A stretch of DNA of 64,000 bases from Exiguobacterium oxidotolerans JCM 12280 (GTDB taxonomy: Bacteria; Bacillota; Bacilli; Exiguobacteriales; Exiguobacteriaceae): positions 2,670,001 to 2,734,000 of the forward strand of contig NZ_JNIS01000001.1 of assembly GCF_000702625.1 (NCBI RefSeq). The letters run 5' to 3'. Of the stretch, positions 16,551 to 25,703 are shown one piece after another. Below the pieces are notes generated by a model, which saw nothing but the letters and a program-made list of their open reading frames with translations, was not told the origin of the DNA and did no database searches. Position numbers and translations under genes: made by a program. Each line of letters starts with the position of its first letter. Within the stretch, counting starts at the first letter, position 1.

Positions 16551-16898
16551 ATGCTAGTAAAATATAAGAAGCTGAATGAACGGACCGCGATGGGGTTAAT
16601 CGCCTTTTCGTGTGAAGTGAAGGATCCGAAGTATTTGCTTGAAACGGTTCAAGCCTATGAACAAGAAGAAGATCGTCAATTGTATCTTTACAAACAGGAT
16701 GAAGACTTCGTAGGAGTGATCGGTTTTAAATTAGTGGATGGCCACGCTGAATTGAGCCACATCGCATTGTCTCCATCGTTCCGCGGGGAGCGGATGTCGT
16801 ACACATTACTCGACGCTGCGGCGAAGATGATGCGTCTCGATATCATCGGCTCGACTGAAGAAACAAGTCGTCTTGTTGAAAAGTGGAAAAATCAATGA
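16551..16898 (+). CDS. ribT: RibT-like GNAT acetyltransferase
   Basis: 115 residues. The opening MLVKYKKLNERTAMGLIAF and RQLYLYKQDEDFVGVIGFK match B. subtilis RibT, a GNAT-fold protein encoded at the end of the riboflavin operon. The acetyl-CoA loop (LSPSFRGERMSYTLLDA) is present though it lacks the usual Q/R-x-x-G-x-G spacing. No rib genes and no FMN riboswitch lie upstream; the next genes (DUF309, scpA, scpB) are the same as downstream of B. subtilis ribT. Substrate unknown. Confidence 0.8.
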   Translation: MLVKYKKLNERTAMGLIAFSCEVKDPKYLLETVQAYEQEEDRQLYLYKQDEDFVGVIGFKLVDGHAELSHIALSPSFRGERMSYTLLDAAAKMMRLDIIGSTEETSRLVEKWKNQ

Positions 16899-16933
16899 AA
16901 AAAACCGGTCCGTTTATTTCAGGGCCGGTTTTT
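16897..16933. terminator. Bidirectional terminator between ribT and the DUF309 gene
   Basis: AAAAACCGG-TCC pairs with GG-CCGGTTTTT around a short loop, with As on the left and Ts on the right. It overlaps the last codons of the minus-strand gene ending at 16919. Confidence 0.85.
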
Positions 16934-17392
16934 CCATTTCCCGCGATTTTTAAGTGCGGCTTGCCTTGCGTCGATGACGTCTTGCCGGTTTCGCAACCGG
17001 TGTTTGTCGATTAAAAAGGTTCGATCAAGCGGTTCTAGTGATTGGGTCTTCATTCGTTGTTCGAGTCTTTCGTCTACTGGTAAATGGATTCTCCGGTATT
17101 CCGGCTCCATAAAAGCGGACTTTAACGTAAGCAGTTGCGTGGCATCGATGCCGAGTTGGGTAATTGACGCTGCGTGCCGTTCGATTTTTTGAAAGGCTTT
17201 CGGATAGGTCCGCATCGCGCCGGTCACATTACCGCGCCGGTGGTGATACCGGGCGACGGCTAATTGAATCAAAGCGACGAGTGATTCGTCCGTCCGATTG
17301 CCGGCTTGCCAAAGTTCTTCTAATACTTCATGGCATTCGAAGTAATCTTCTTGTATATTGAATTCGAAAGTAAATTGTTCGATCGGGTGCAT
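16919..17392 (-). CDS. DUF309 family protein (YpuF-like)
   Basis: 157 residues. The conserved DUF309 motif is present as DYFECHEVLEELW followed by LIQLAVARYHHRRGN, giving a helical protein with conserved His/Glu. Function unknown; in B. subtilis ypuF also lies between ribT and scpA. Here it is on the opposite strand, so an inversion of this single gene relative to B. subtilis is likely. Start ATG 17392 has GGAGGTGCT just upstream on the minus strand, and the longer upstream frame lacks homology-like character. Confidence 0.85.
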   Translation of the reverse strand: MHPIEQFTFEFNIQEDYFECHEVLEELWQAGNRTDESLVALIQLAVARYHHRRGNVTGAMRTYPKAFQKIERHAASITQLGIDATQLLTLKSAFMEPEYRRIHLPVDERLEQRMKTQSLEPLDRTFLIDKHRLRNRQDVIDARQAALKNRGKWKNRP

Positions 17393-17486
17393 GATAGCAC
17401 CTCCTTTCCTTTTAATATAGCATAGTCGAACAGTAACGATGTATGGTATACTAAGGCGCAAAAAACGTTGATGGGCAGGGAGAATC

Positions 17487-18242
17487 ATGGAATCATATAG
17501 TGTGAAGATGGATGCGTTTGAAGGCCCTTTGGATTTACTGTTACACTTGATTGGGAAACTAGAAATCGACATTTACGATATTTCCGTCTCAATCGTGACG
17601 GATCAATATGTGTCCTATATTCGAGCTATGCAGCATCTTGAACTCGATGTTGCTAGTGAATATCTTGTCATGGCTGCGACGCTCTTGCAACTGAAAAGTA
17701 AACAGCTGTTACCGATTGAACAATCGGAGTTCGAGGAGGTTCCTGATTTTGATGAGGAGCCGACGCGAGAAGGTTTGATTCAACAATTGATTGAGTACAA
17801 AGCGTATAAGGAAGCGGCGATTGTGTTGAAGGAAAAGGAAGAAGCACGACTCGAGCTTTTTTCAAAACAACCGGAAGACCTGTTGCGTTATCTGGATACA
17901 GAAACAAATGACTATAACGGAACGTTATCATTTAGTGATTTGTTGCGTGCCTATGAAAAAATGCGACAACGTGTTGCCTGGAAAGTAAGACGGTCGAAGA
18001 CGGTCAAACGTGAGGAACGGACACTGGAGCAACAGATGGTTCACGTATCAGAATACGTGCTGTCGCGAGAACGGACGACCTTTTTTGGCTTCTTTACGGA
18101 ACAACCGACAGTCGAAGAACTCGTCGTCAGTTTTCTTGCTGTCCTTGAACTCGTCAAACAACGGGTTATTGCTTGCGAGCAGATGAACGACGATATTTTA
18201 TTACGGACCTTGGCGAAGGAGGAGAATCCGATTGGCGTATGA
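17487..18242 (+). CDS. scpA: Segregation and condensation protein A (kleisin)
   Basis: Kleisin subunit linking the SMC heads, with ScpB, in chromosome condensation. 251 residues with the signature [25 protein letters not shown] at the N-terminus (first 20 residues of it diagnostic), [14 protein letters not shown], and a winged-helix C-terminal part ([17 protein letters not shown]). Length and order scpA-scpB as in all Bacilli. ATG 17487 follows AGGGAG. The last 11 bases overlap scpB. Confidence 0.95.
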   Translation: MESYSVKMDAFEGPLDLLLHLIGKLEIDIYDISVSIVTDQYVSYIRAMQHLELDVASEYLVMAATLLQLKSKQLLPIEQSEFEEVPDFDEEPTREGLIQQLIEYKAYKEAAIVLKEKEEARLELFSKQPEDLLRYLDTETNDYNGTLSFSDLLRAYEKMRQRVAWKVRRSKTVKREERTLEQQMVHVSEYVLSRERTTFFGFFTEQPTVEELVVSFLAVLELVKQRVIACEQMNDDILLRTLAKEENPIGV

Positions 18243-18804
18243 TCGAATCATTGAAAGTCTATTGTTTGTCGTCGGAGATGATGGCATCGATCCACGTGGC
18301 CTGAGCCAAGTGCTTGAAATCAGTGAAGCAGCAGCGCGCGAACAACTGCATGCGGTCCAGCAATTGTTTGAGTCGGAAGGACGTGTCCTCCAGATTGTTG
18401 AGTCGGGTGGGGTCTTTAAGATGGTGACACGAAAAGAGATGTCACCGTACGTTCAAGCCTACGCGGGATCACTCGCGGAAGACAGTTTGTCGCGTGCTGC
18501 GATGGAGACGCTCGTCATCATTGCCTACAAGCAGCCTGTCACGCGTGCAGACATCGAAGTCATTCGCGGCGTCAAGACAGAGCGTGTCATTCATACGCTC
18601 AGTGCAAAAGGGTTAATTGAAGAAGCTGGACGCGCGAAAGGCGTCGGGCGAGCTAAATTGTATAAAACGACCGATCATTTCTTGGACCATTTTGGTCTCA
18701 ATAGTATCGAGGAGTTACCTCCGCTCGAATTCGAAGAAACGTTCGAAGCGGACGGCGATCTATTTTTCAGGAATGAACCGTCACTAGAGGAGAGAATAAA
18801 TTAA
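18232..18804 (+). CDS. scpB: Segregation and condensation protein B
   Basis: 190-residue winged-helix protein that dimerises on ScpA. Recognisable: [16 protein letters not shown] at the N-terminus, [25 protein letters not shown] and the [21 protein letters not shown] segment. The start is TTG 18232, preceded by AAGGAGGAG (18217-18225), inside the end of scpA. Stop overlaps the rluB ATG (TAATG). Confidence 0.94.
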   Translation: MAYDRIIESLLFVVGDDGIDPRGLSQVLEISEAAAREQLHAVQQLFESEGRVLQIVESGGVFKMVTRKEMSPYVQAYAGSLAEDSLSRAAMETLVIIAYKQPVTRADIEVIRGVKTERVIHTLSAKGLIEEAGRAKGVGRAKLYKTTDHFLDHFGLNSIEELPPLEFEETFEADGDLFFRNEPSLEERIN

Positions 18805-19565
18805 TGGAACGTCTACAAAAAATTATCGCACAAGCTGGTGTCGCATCACGACGCAAAGCAGAAGAATTAATTACAGAAGGTCGCGTCAAGGTCAACGGAA
18901 AAGTCATCACAGAGCTTGGAACGAAAGTCGGAGGACGTGCTGAAGTCGAAGTCGACGGCGTTAAGCTCGAACGGGAAGAGCATGTCTACTATATGCTATA
19001 TAAGCCGACAGGCGTCGTCTCGACGGTTGAAGATGATAAAGGACGTAAAACGGTTGTTGATCTTGTGCCACCGGGCCATCGTGTTTTCCCGGTCGGTCGT
19101 CTTGACTACAATACGAGCGGCTTACTTTTATTGACGAATGACGGTGAATTTTCAAATCTCTTACTGCACCCGAAATACAAAGTACCGAAGCGTTACATCG
19201 TCAAAATCAAAGGCGTGCCGGATTATTACCACGTCAAAGGTCTTGAAAAGGGTGTCGTCTTACCGGACGGATTCAAGACAGGCAAAGCACGTGTCGAAAT
19301 GCGTGATGTCGACAAGAAAAAGAATACAGCAATCCTCGAGATGGTCATCTACGAAGGACATAACCGTCAAGTTCGTCAAATGGTCGAAACACTCGGCGCA
19401 GAAGTCATCAAGTTGAAGCGGGAGCAGTTCGGATTCTTGACGTTAGCTGGACTCACTTCAGGAGACTGGCGTGAACTTTCAAAAAAAGAAGTCAATCAAT
19501 TGCGTGAGCTAGCGGATCCCGTCGCGCCACCTACGAAAAGACGTAAGAACACAAAAAAACGTTAA
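18804..19565 (+). CDS. rluB: 23S rRNA pseudouridine synthase RluB
   Basis: Converts a 23S rRNA uridine in the peptidyl-transferase region to pseudouridine. 253 residues: N-terminal S4 domain (RLQKIIAQAGVASRRKAEEL), catalytic Asp in VGRLDYNTSGLLLLTNDG, and a Lys-rich tail. In B. subtilis dacB, spmA and spmB (sporulation/cortex genes) separate scpB from rluB; here the two genes overlap by one base. Confidence 0.94.
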   Translation: MERLQKIIAQAGVASRRKAEELITEGRVKVNGKVITELGTKVGGRAEVEVDGVKLEREEHVYYMLYKPTGVVSTVEDDKGRKTVVDLVPPGHRVFPVGRLDYNTSGLLLLTNDGEFSNLLLHPKYKVPKRYIVKIKGVPDYYHVKGLEKGVVLPDGFKTGKARVEMRDVDKKKNTAILEMVIYEGHNRQVRQMVETLGAEVIKLKREQFGFLTLAGLTSGDWRELSKKEVNQLRELADPVAPPTKRRKNTKKR

Positions 19566-19579
19566 TTTGTAAAGCGGAA

Positions 19580-19610
19580 AGCTCATCCTATAGGTTGAGT
19601 TTTCTTTTTT
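19580..19610 (+). terminator. scpAB-rluB terminator
   Basis: 9-bp imperfect stem AGCTCATCC/GGTTGAGTT with TATA loop, followed by TTCTTTTTT, 14 bases after rluB. Confidence 0.8.
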
Positions 19611-19690
19611 GTGACAAAACAATTAACGTATTTCACATTGTCTCAACATTTAAGCGATTTCAAGTACAATATGGGTGGAGGCGGTATAAC

Positions 19691-20281
19691 ATGAAAAAAA
19701 CGAAGCAAAACCCGGAAGAGCGGCTCGAAGCCGCTAAACAAAAAAAGAAGAAACGCTCATTCTGGCGACTGATGATCATGACGATCGTCTTGTTTGCTGG
19801 TGCGGTCGTCATCATGCAATTCGTCGATCAAGCGACACGCGATAAAAATGGTCGTGTCATGGCGGGAGACGATGCACCTGGCTTTACGCTCGTCGACTTG
19901 TATGGTGAGAAACAACACTCGATGGATGAGTATGCTGGAAAAGGACTCTTGCTTAATTTTTGGGGCACGTTTTGTGAACCGTGTAAAAAAGAGATGCCAT
20001 TGATTAACGACAACTACAGCATGATGCAAGATGAAAATGTCAATTTTGTAGCCGTCAATGTCGGCGAAACACCGGTTCGCGTCTCGAGCTTTATCAAGGA
20101 AATTGGTGGAACGGACTATCCGATTTTAATGGATACGAACAGTTCCGTTGAGAAAGCGTACGGCATTTATAACTTACCGGTCACATTCATCATCAATAAA
20201 GAAGGCGAAGTCGTCGAAAAGTATGAGGGTGAAATTGATCAGGCGAAATTAGAAGAAATGATTAAAAAAGCAAACGAGTAA
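19691..20281 (+). CDS. resA: Membrane-anchored thiol-disulfide oxidoreductase ResA
   Basis: Keeps the haem-binding cysteines of apocytochrome c reduced on the outer face of the membrane. 196 residues: Lys-rich cytoplasmic start, one membrane anchor at about residues 26-43 (LMIMTIVLFAGAVVIMQF), thioredoxin fold with active site FWGTFCEPCKKEMP and cis-Pro in YNLPVTFII. The CEPC motif and Glu in the loop are the ResA hallmarks. GGAGGCGG precedes ATG 19691. Heads resABC. Confidence 0.94.
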   Translation: MKKTKQNPEERLEAAKQKKKKRSFWRLMIMTIVLFAGAVVIMQFVDQATRDKNGRVMAGDDAPGFTLVDLYGEKQHSMDEYAGKGLLLNFWGTFCEPCKKEMPLINDNYSMMQDENVNFVAVNVGETPVRVSSFIKEIGGTDYPILMDTNSSVEKAYGIYNLPVTFIINKEGEVVEKYEGEIDQAKLEEMIKKANE

Positions 20282-20299
20282 CGCATCGAGGGGGAATTG

Positions 20300-21841
20300 A
20301 TGATGCAGGAATATAAGCAACTGGACATGCGTTATGAAGAAGCAGAGCTTCGTTCAAAACGAAAAAAACAGTCGTGGATTGACCGAACATGGACATTCTT
20401 CTCTTCCGTCAAAGTCGGACTGTGGTTGATTGGCTTAATCATCCTCGCAAGTGGTGTCGGGACGATTTTCCCGCAGGAAATGTATATCCCGCAAGCGACA
20501 CCACCAGAAGAATTTTATGGTAAAGAATATGGTACGGCAGGCGATATCTACTATGCATTAGGATTTCATAATCTCTTTGAATCGTGGTGGTACATCGGAC
20601 TGATCACCTTATTACTTTTATCCATCATCATCGTATCGATCGACCGCTTCTTCCCGCTCTATCGAGCGTTGAAGAAACAACCGGTCATCCAGTCTGACCG
20701 TTTTATGGGCGGTCAGCGATTTGGCGCTGAGACGGCTGGAACGGTAAAACAAATCGACGCGATTGAGCCGTTGTTAAAAAAGAAAGGCTATAAAATCCGT
20801 CGACAGGACGGCGCTTTATTAGCAGAAAAACAACGGTTTGGACGTTGGGGTCCATACATCAATCACATCGGACTTGTTTTATTCTTTGGTGGAGCGATGT
20901 TACGGATTGTACCAGGGATGCATGAAGATGAGTTGCTATGGCTTCGTGAAGGTGAAACGTTGCCGATCGAAGCGACGGACAACGAGTACTACCTTGAAAA
21001 CAATGCCTTCAATATCGAATTTTATGACCCGGAAAAGGTCGACGCGAAATTTAGTGAAGCGCTGAAACGAGCGGGTGGTAGTGTTCCGAAAAACTACGAT
21101 ACGAAAATGACGTTGTATAAAAAGACGGGTATGACGGATGATTTTAAACCGGATCTTGAAAAAGTAAAGTCAGGTGAAACGGCCGTTAACCAACCGTTTG
21201 AATTTGAAAACTACCAAGTCTTCCAAGAACAATATGCGGCAGATCCTGAATTCAAAACGATGTCGTTTAATATCGAAAATCAAAAAACCGGCAAAGTTGT
21301 CGATACGATTAAAGTCGATTTACGAAACCCGGACGCGACGTATGAATTGAAGGATGGCTACGAAGTCGAGTTAAAAGACTTTTTACCGGACTTCGTCGTC
21401 AAAGACGGAAAACCGACGACGAATTCTTCACGCCCGGTCAATCCGGCATTCGTCTTTAACATCAAGTCACCGGAGCACCCGGAAGGCGAACGGAGTCTGA
21501 TTGGGATTAAGCTCAATGTCGGCGGGGACGAAAATCAATACAAGATGGGCTTTGCCGGGACTGAACTGTCGAACATCTCGGGAGTGCGGATTAAAAAAGA
21601 TTTGACGCTGCCGTTCCTGTTCGTCGGTGGGATCATCTTCATGGCAGGTCTCTTGATCGGCATGTACTGGCCGCATCGTCGCCTTTGGATTAGAGAAACA
21701 AACGGTCAGATTAAGATTGCAGGCTTTACGAACAAGAATGCGTTAGGGCTTCAAAAAGAAGCCAATCTCGCCTTGACAGAAGTAGGTCTTCCTCAACTAG
21801 AAGACCGGCAGAAGTTGCGGGAAGAGGGGGAATCAGAATGA
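20300..21841 (+). CDS. resB: Cytochrome c biogenesis protein ResB (Ccs1)
   Basis: Membrane component of the System II cytochrome c synthase, about 514 residues. Early membrane helices after a Lys-rich start (FFSSVKVGLWLIGLIILASG; INHIGLVLFFGGAMLRIVPG), a large extracytoplasmic domain and a final helix (FLFVGGIIFMAGLLIGMYWPH) with trailing His. The first helix motif 'FxSVKxGLxL' is characteristic of Ccs1. ATG 20300 or 20303 follows GAGGGGG. Overlaps resC by four bases. Confidence 0.93.
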   Translation: MMQEYKQLDMRYEEAELRSKRKKQSWIDRTWTFFSSVKVGLWLIGLIILASGVGTIFPQEMYIPQATPPEEFYGKEYGTAGDIYYALGFHNLFESWWYIGLITLLLLSIIIVSIDRFFPLYRALKKQPVIQSDRFMGGQRFGAETAGTVKQIDAIEPLLKKKGYKIRRQDGALLAEKQRFGRWGPYINHIGLVLFFGGAMLRIVPGMHEDELLWLREGETLPIEATDNEYYLENNAFNIEFYDPEKVDAKFSEALKRAGGSVPKNYDTKMTLYKKTGMTDDFKPDLEKVKSGETAVNQPFEFENYQVFQEQYAADPEFKTMSFNIENQKTGKVVDTIKVDLRNPDATYELKDGYEVELKDFLPDFVVKDGKPTTNSSRPVNPAFVFNIKSPEHPEGERSLIGIKLNVGGDENQYKMGFAGTELSNISGVRIKKDLTLPFLFVGGIIFMAGLLIGMYWPHRRLWIRETNGQIKIAGFTNKNALGLQKEANLALTEVGLPQLEDRQKLREEGESE

Positions 21842-23004
21842 ATTTGCTTAACTTGAGTGGAAATTTACTGCTGACATCGTTTATCTTGTATCTCATCAGT
21901 ACCGGATTTTTTGCGGTTGCGACGAGTGGGAAAAAGGGACCGAGCCGGTCAGGTAAGATTGCCTTTACGCTCGCGATTATTGGATTTGCGACACAACTTG
22001 GTTATTTCTTTACACGCTGGGCAGGAGCGGGGCACGTTCCTGTGTCGAACTTATATGAATATACGACATTCTTCGGGATGATGATGGTTCTTGGTTTTTT
22101 GATCGTCTACGGGATTTACCGGAACAACGTTTTAGGATTAGTCGCGATGCCGGTCGCTTTGCTCGTCATCGCCTATGCGTCGATGTTCCCGGATGAGGTC
22201 CAACCACTCATTCCGGCACTTCAAAGTGTCTGGTTGAAAATTCACGTCACGACAGCTGCACTTGGTGAAGGAATCCTCGCGGTTAGCTTCGCGACAGGGT
22301 TACTTTACTTGATTCACGCAACAGATTTCAGAAAAGAATCAAAAACACGGACGTGGCTTGAAGTCGTCATGTTTTCGTTAACATGCGTGGTCGGTTATAT
22401 TCTTGTCGGATTGTTATTTAACGCGCTTTCGACGAATGCGACGATTGAATATGTTGCGAAAAACGGTGCGACGATGCAACACGACTATACAATGCCCGTG
22501 TTGACTGGTCCGGAAGGCGGAAAAGTCATTTCGGGATCGGGCGCAGTCGTCGAACTGCCGAACTTCTTGAACGCGAACAAAGTCAATACAGTTCTTTGGT
22601 CACTGATCGGTGGTCTCGTCTTGTACGTACTCCTTCGATTTGTCATCTTACGGAAGCGTCTTGCGGAAAGCTTAAAACCGATCGCCCGTAAAATCGACTT
22701 AGAAACAGCAGATGAAATCAGCTATCGCGCAATTGCGATCGGCTTACCGGTCTTCATCCTGGGCGGTTTGATTTTTGCGATGATTTGGGCACAGATGGCA
22801 TGGAGCCGCTATTGGGGCTGGGACCCGAAAGAGGTTTGGGCATTGATTACGGCGTTATTCTACGTCTTCTACCTGCACATGCGCATTCAGCGTGGCTGGA
22901 TTGGTAAAAAGTCAGCTTGGTTATGTGTTGGTGGGTTTGGGGTCATCATGTTCAACCTAGTATTCGTCAATCTCGTTGTCGCAGGTCTTCATTCTTACGC
23001 CTGA
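21838..23004 (+). CDS. resC: Cytochrome c biogenesis protein ResC (CcsA)
   Basis: Haem-handling partner of ResB. 388 residues, about eight membrane segments, with the Trp-rich WWD-type motif WSRYWGWDPKEVWALI and conserved His in LKIHVTTAAL, VSNLYEYTTFF region and FNLVFVNLVVAGLHSYA. ATGA coupling to resB. Followed by two terminators before resD, so the sensor-regulator pair has its own expression. Confidence 0.94.
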   Translation: MNLLNLSGNLLLTSFILYLISTGFFAVATSGKKGPSRSGKIAFTLAIIGFATQLGYFFTRWAGAGHVPVSNLYEYTTFFGMMMVLGFLIVYGIYRNNVLGLVAMPVALLVIAYASMFPDEVQPLIPALQSVWLKIHVTTAALGEGILAVSFATGLLYLIHATDFRKESKTRTWLEVVMFSLTCVVGYILVGLLFNALSTNATIEYVAKNGATMQHDYTMPVLTGPEGGKVISGSGAVVELPNFLNANKVNTVLWSLIGGLVLYVLLRFVILRKRLAESLKPIARKIDLETADEISYRAIAIGLPVFILGGLIFAMIWAQMAWSRYWGWDPKEVWALITALFYVFYLHMRIQRGWIGKKSAWLCVGGFGVIMFNLVFVNLVVAGLHSYA

Positions 23005-23019
23005 CTAAAAAATGAAACA

Positions 23020-23066
23020 GGGAGTCACCGATCGATGAATGACATCGATTGGTGACTCCCTTTCTT
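23020..23066 (+). terminator. resABC terminator 1
   Basis: Near-perfect 18-bp stem GGGAGTCACCGATCGATG with CATCGATTGGTGACTCCC, 5-base loop, then TTTCTTC. Confidence 0.92.
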
Positions 23067-23118
23067 CGTCCAGGCATCAAATGTTGGATTTTGAAGGAAA
23101 CGTGAAATGAATCAATCA

Positions 23119-23158
23119 CCCTTTCCGGTCTAACCGGTTAGGGAGGTTTTTTCTTTTT
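23119..23158 (+). terminator. resABC terminator 2
   Basis: Hairpin CCCT-x2-CCGGT/ACCGG-x2-AGGG followed by GAGGTTTTTTCTTTTTG. Second terminator in tandem ahead of resD. Confidence 0.75.
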
Positions 23159-23225
23159 GTTTCATAGTATACTAAAAGAGTAGTAGGATAGAGAAGAGAG
23201 ACTAGTTTATGGGAGGAATCAACCG

Positions 23226-23942
23226 ATGTCAGAAGAAGCTCGTATTTTAGTCGTCGATGATGAAGAACGGATTCGACGCTTATTAAAGATGTACCTCGAA
23301 CGGGAGAACTTTACGATTGAGGAAGCAGACAACGGCGAGATGGCGCTCGAAATGGCGCTTGAAACGGAATATGATGTCATTCTACTTGATTTGATGATGC
23401 CGAAGCTCGATGGTATGCAGGTCTGTGAAGAGTTGCGCAAAACAAAAGCGACGCCAATCGTCATGTTGACGGCAAAAGGGGAAGAAACGAATCGTGTTCA
23501 TGGTTTCGAAATGGGAGCGGACGATTATATCGTTAAACCGTTCAGTCCACGCGAAGTCGTGCTTCGAGTCAAGGCCATCCTGCGACGTGCTAGCGCAACG
23601 AAGTTCTTGCACACGGATGCGAAAACGAAAGATGTTATCGTCTTTCCGCATCTGACGATTGATAATGATGCGCACCGCGTGACGGTCGAAGGGCAAGAAG
23701 TCAACTTGACGCCAAAAGAATATGAATTGCTCTACTTCCTCGCGAAGCAGACGGATAAAGTCTTTTCACGGGAACAGTTATTAAAAGAAGTCTGGAATTA
23801 TGAATTCTTTGGTGATTTGCGGACGGTCGACACACACGTTAAACGATTGCGGGAAAAACTAAACCGCTTGTCACCGAACGCGGCTCAGATGATCACGACA
23901 GTCTGGGGCGTCGGTTACAAATTCGAGAATAGTCCTGCTTGA
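23226..23942 (+). CDS. resD: Response regulator ResD
   Basis: OmpR/PhoB-type regulator of respiration and anaerobic adaptation, 238 residues. Receiver with VVDDEER, phospho-acceptor Asp55 in VILLDLMMPKLDG, Thr and Lys (MLTAKG, VKPFSPREVV); winged-helix effector with LTPKEYELLYFLAKQ and VDTHVKRLREKL. Located downstream of resABC as in B. subtilis. TATACT at 23168-23173 is a possible -10. GGGAGGAATC precedes ATG 23226. Confidence 0.94.
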   Translation: MSEEARILVVDDEERIRRLLKMYLERENFTIEEADNGEMALEMALETEYDVILLDLMMPKLDGMQVCEELRKTKATPIVMLTAKGEETNRVHGFEMGADDYIVKPFSPREVVLRVKAILRRASATKFLHTDAKTKDVIVFPHLTIDNDAHRVTVEGQEVNLTPKEYELLYFLAKQTDKVFSREQLLKEVWNYEFFGDLRTVDTHVKRLREKLNRLSPNAAQMITTVWGVGYKFENSPA

Positions 23943-23944
23943 CG

Positions 23945-25672
23945 ATGAAGTGGTTACAGAGTGTCGTCATCAAATTATGGGGAACGATTTTACTGCTCGT
24001 TTCTGTCGTTTTAATTGCTTTGACGATTTTGTTACTCGAATTTTTTAACTCGTTTCACATTGAACAAGAACGAGGACATCTCGCAAAGCTAGGTCAACAA
24101 GTCGAGACCGTTTTCCAAGCGCACGATGGGCTAGAGGAAGGATCGGCGACCGCTGTCGAAATTACGGATATTTACGGGGCGACGTTGATTGCGACAACGA
24201 AGGGCGAAACGATTCAAACGAATATTTCAGAGGAAAAGGCACGACGTATGATCAAGGAGCTCGAGCGCCAGAACTGGAAAGCAGTTGATGGTGAAGAGGG
24301 CGAGACGGCGATTGGGAACTATGAAGTATTCAATGGCAAGGCAGCACTCGCTTATCGTGCTCCGCTCGTAACGTCAAGCGAGGCGGGAACGACGTATTTA
24401 ATTGAAGAATTGACGAACATCGAACAGGCGAATGAAGGTGCAAGGCAGATCATTCAACTCTGCGTCCTGCTTGCAATCATCGGAACGACCGTGTTCGCCT
24501 TCTTCCTCTCGACGCGCATCACGGCACCACTGCGGACGATTCGTCAAGCTGTCGTCGAAGCCGGAGAAGGAAAGTTCGACCAAAGTCTGACGCAACGTTC
24601 ACGCGATGAAATCGGGGACTTGGCGTTAGCTTTCAATGAAATGAGTAGCCAATTGAATCAATACGTCACGGATCTCGATAAAGAACGACATCTGTTGTCA
24701 TCGATTTTACGCTGTATGGCAGATGGCGTCTTGACGTTCTCTGATTCCGGGGAGTTGCTCGCGACAAATCCGCCGGCAGAAGATTTTTTGGCAGGGGCAC
24801 CGGTTCCGGAAGAACTGATTGATTTGTTCAAGACCGTCATGCGGACAGAGACGGAAATGACCGTTTCCTTTGAACGGGAAGGTCGTTATTACATTATTAT
24901 TGTCAGTCCGTTACTTGAGCACGAAGAGCAGATTGGTGCTGTTGCCGTCTTACGGGACATGACAGAAGCGCAGCAGCTCGAGAAGATGCGCGCCGACTTC
25001 GTTGCGAACGTCAGTCATGAATTGCGGACACCGCTCGTCATGCTCCAAGGGTACTCGGAAGCGATTGTCGACGGGATGACGGAAAGCGATGAAGCGACAA
25101 AAGAATTTGCTTCAATCATTTACGATGAGTCGCAACGTCTATCGCGTCTCGTCAATGATTTACTCGATCTTGCCCGAATGGAGGCAGGTCATCAAGAGTT
25201 ACGGATTGAACCGATGGAAGCTGTCCCGTTTGCAAAACGGATGATTAAAAAATTCAAGCAAATGGGACGCGACAAACGTGTATCGTTTGACGTCGTCGGC
25301 CCGAACGTTGAATTCGAAGCGGATCCTGATCAAATGGAGCAAGTGTTGACGAACTTACTCGGCAATGCGCTCCGTTACACCGAGGATGGGCAAATCGAGA
25401 TTAACATTGCGGAAGATAGGGAAAACATATTCCTATCCGTGATTGATTCCGGTACAGGAATTCCGGAAGAAGATGTGCCGTTCGTTTTTGATCGTTTCTA
25501 TAAGGCGGACAAAGCAAGGACGCGTGGCAAGACAGGGACAGGGATTGGTCTCGCGATTGTCGTGAACGTCGTTCGCTCGCATGAAGGGGAGGTCGAAGTC
25601 GAGAGCCAACTTGGCGAAGGCTCGACATTCCGAATTCGATTACCGAAAAAACAAAGGAAGCGAACTCTCTGA
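23945..25672 (+). CDS. resE: Sensor histidine kinase ResE
   Basis: 575-residue membrane kinase partner of ResD. Two membrane helices (about residues 13-35 and 160-180) flank an extracellular domain; then HAMP (RITAPLRTIRQAVVEAGEG), PAS (ERHLLSSILRCMADGVLTF), HisKA with His358 in VANVSHELRTPL, and HATPase (NLLGNALRYTEDG; DSGTGIPEEDVPFVFDRFYK; GTGIGLAIV). Start ATG 23945 lies two bases after the resD stop, with no strong ribosome site, so coupling is probable. Confidence 0.93.
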   Translation: MKWLQSVVIKLWGTILLLVSVVLIALTILLLEFFNSFHIEQERGHLAKLGQQVETVFQAHDGLEEGSATAVEITDIYGATLIATTKGETIQTNISEEKARRMIKELERQNWKAVDGEEGETAIGNYEVFNGKAALAYRAPLVTSSEAGTTYLIEELTNIEQANEGARQIIQLCVLLAIIGTTVFAFFLSTRITAPLRTIRQAVVEAGEGKFDQSLTQRSRDEIGDLALAFNEMSSQLNQYVTDLDKERHLLSSILRCMADGVLTFSDSGELLATNPPAEDFLAGAPVPEELIDLFKTVMRTETEMTVSFEREGRYYIIIVSPLLEHEEQIGAVAVLRDMTEAQQLEKMRADFVANVSHELRTPLVMLQGYSEAIVDGMTESDEATKEFASIIYDESQRLSRLVNDLLDLARMEAGHQELRIEPMEAVPFAKRMIKKFKQMGRDKRVSFDVVGPNVEFEADPDQMEQVLTNLLGNALRYTEDGQIEINIAEDRENIFLSVIDSGTGIPEEDVPFVFDRFYKADKARTRGKTGTGIGLAIVVNVVRSHEGEVEVESQLGEGSTFRIRLPKKQRKRTL

Positions 25673-25685
25673 TTCGCTTCCTTTC
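25656..25685 (+). terminator. resDE terminator overlapping the resE stop
   Basis: 9-bp stem GGAAGCGAA/TTCGCTTCC whose left arm and loop include the last resE codons and stop; followed by TTTCG, a short U-tract. Confidence 0.7.
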
Positions 25686-25703
25686 GCTATAGGAGTGAGA
25701 AAA

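Noticed and set aside
19611-19690. Rex-like site (TTGTGA ... TTCACA) upstream of resA
   Set aside because: The half-sites are far too widely spaced for a Rex operator (TTGTGAA-N4-TTCACAA).
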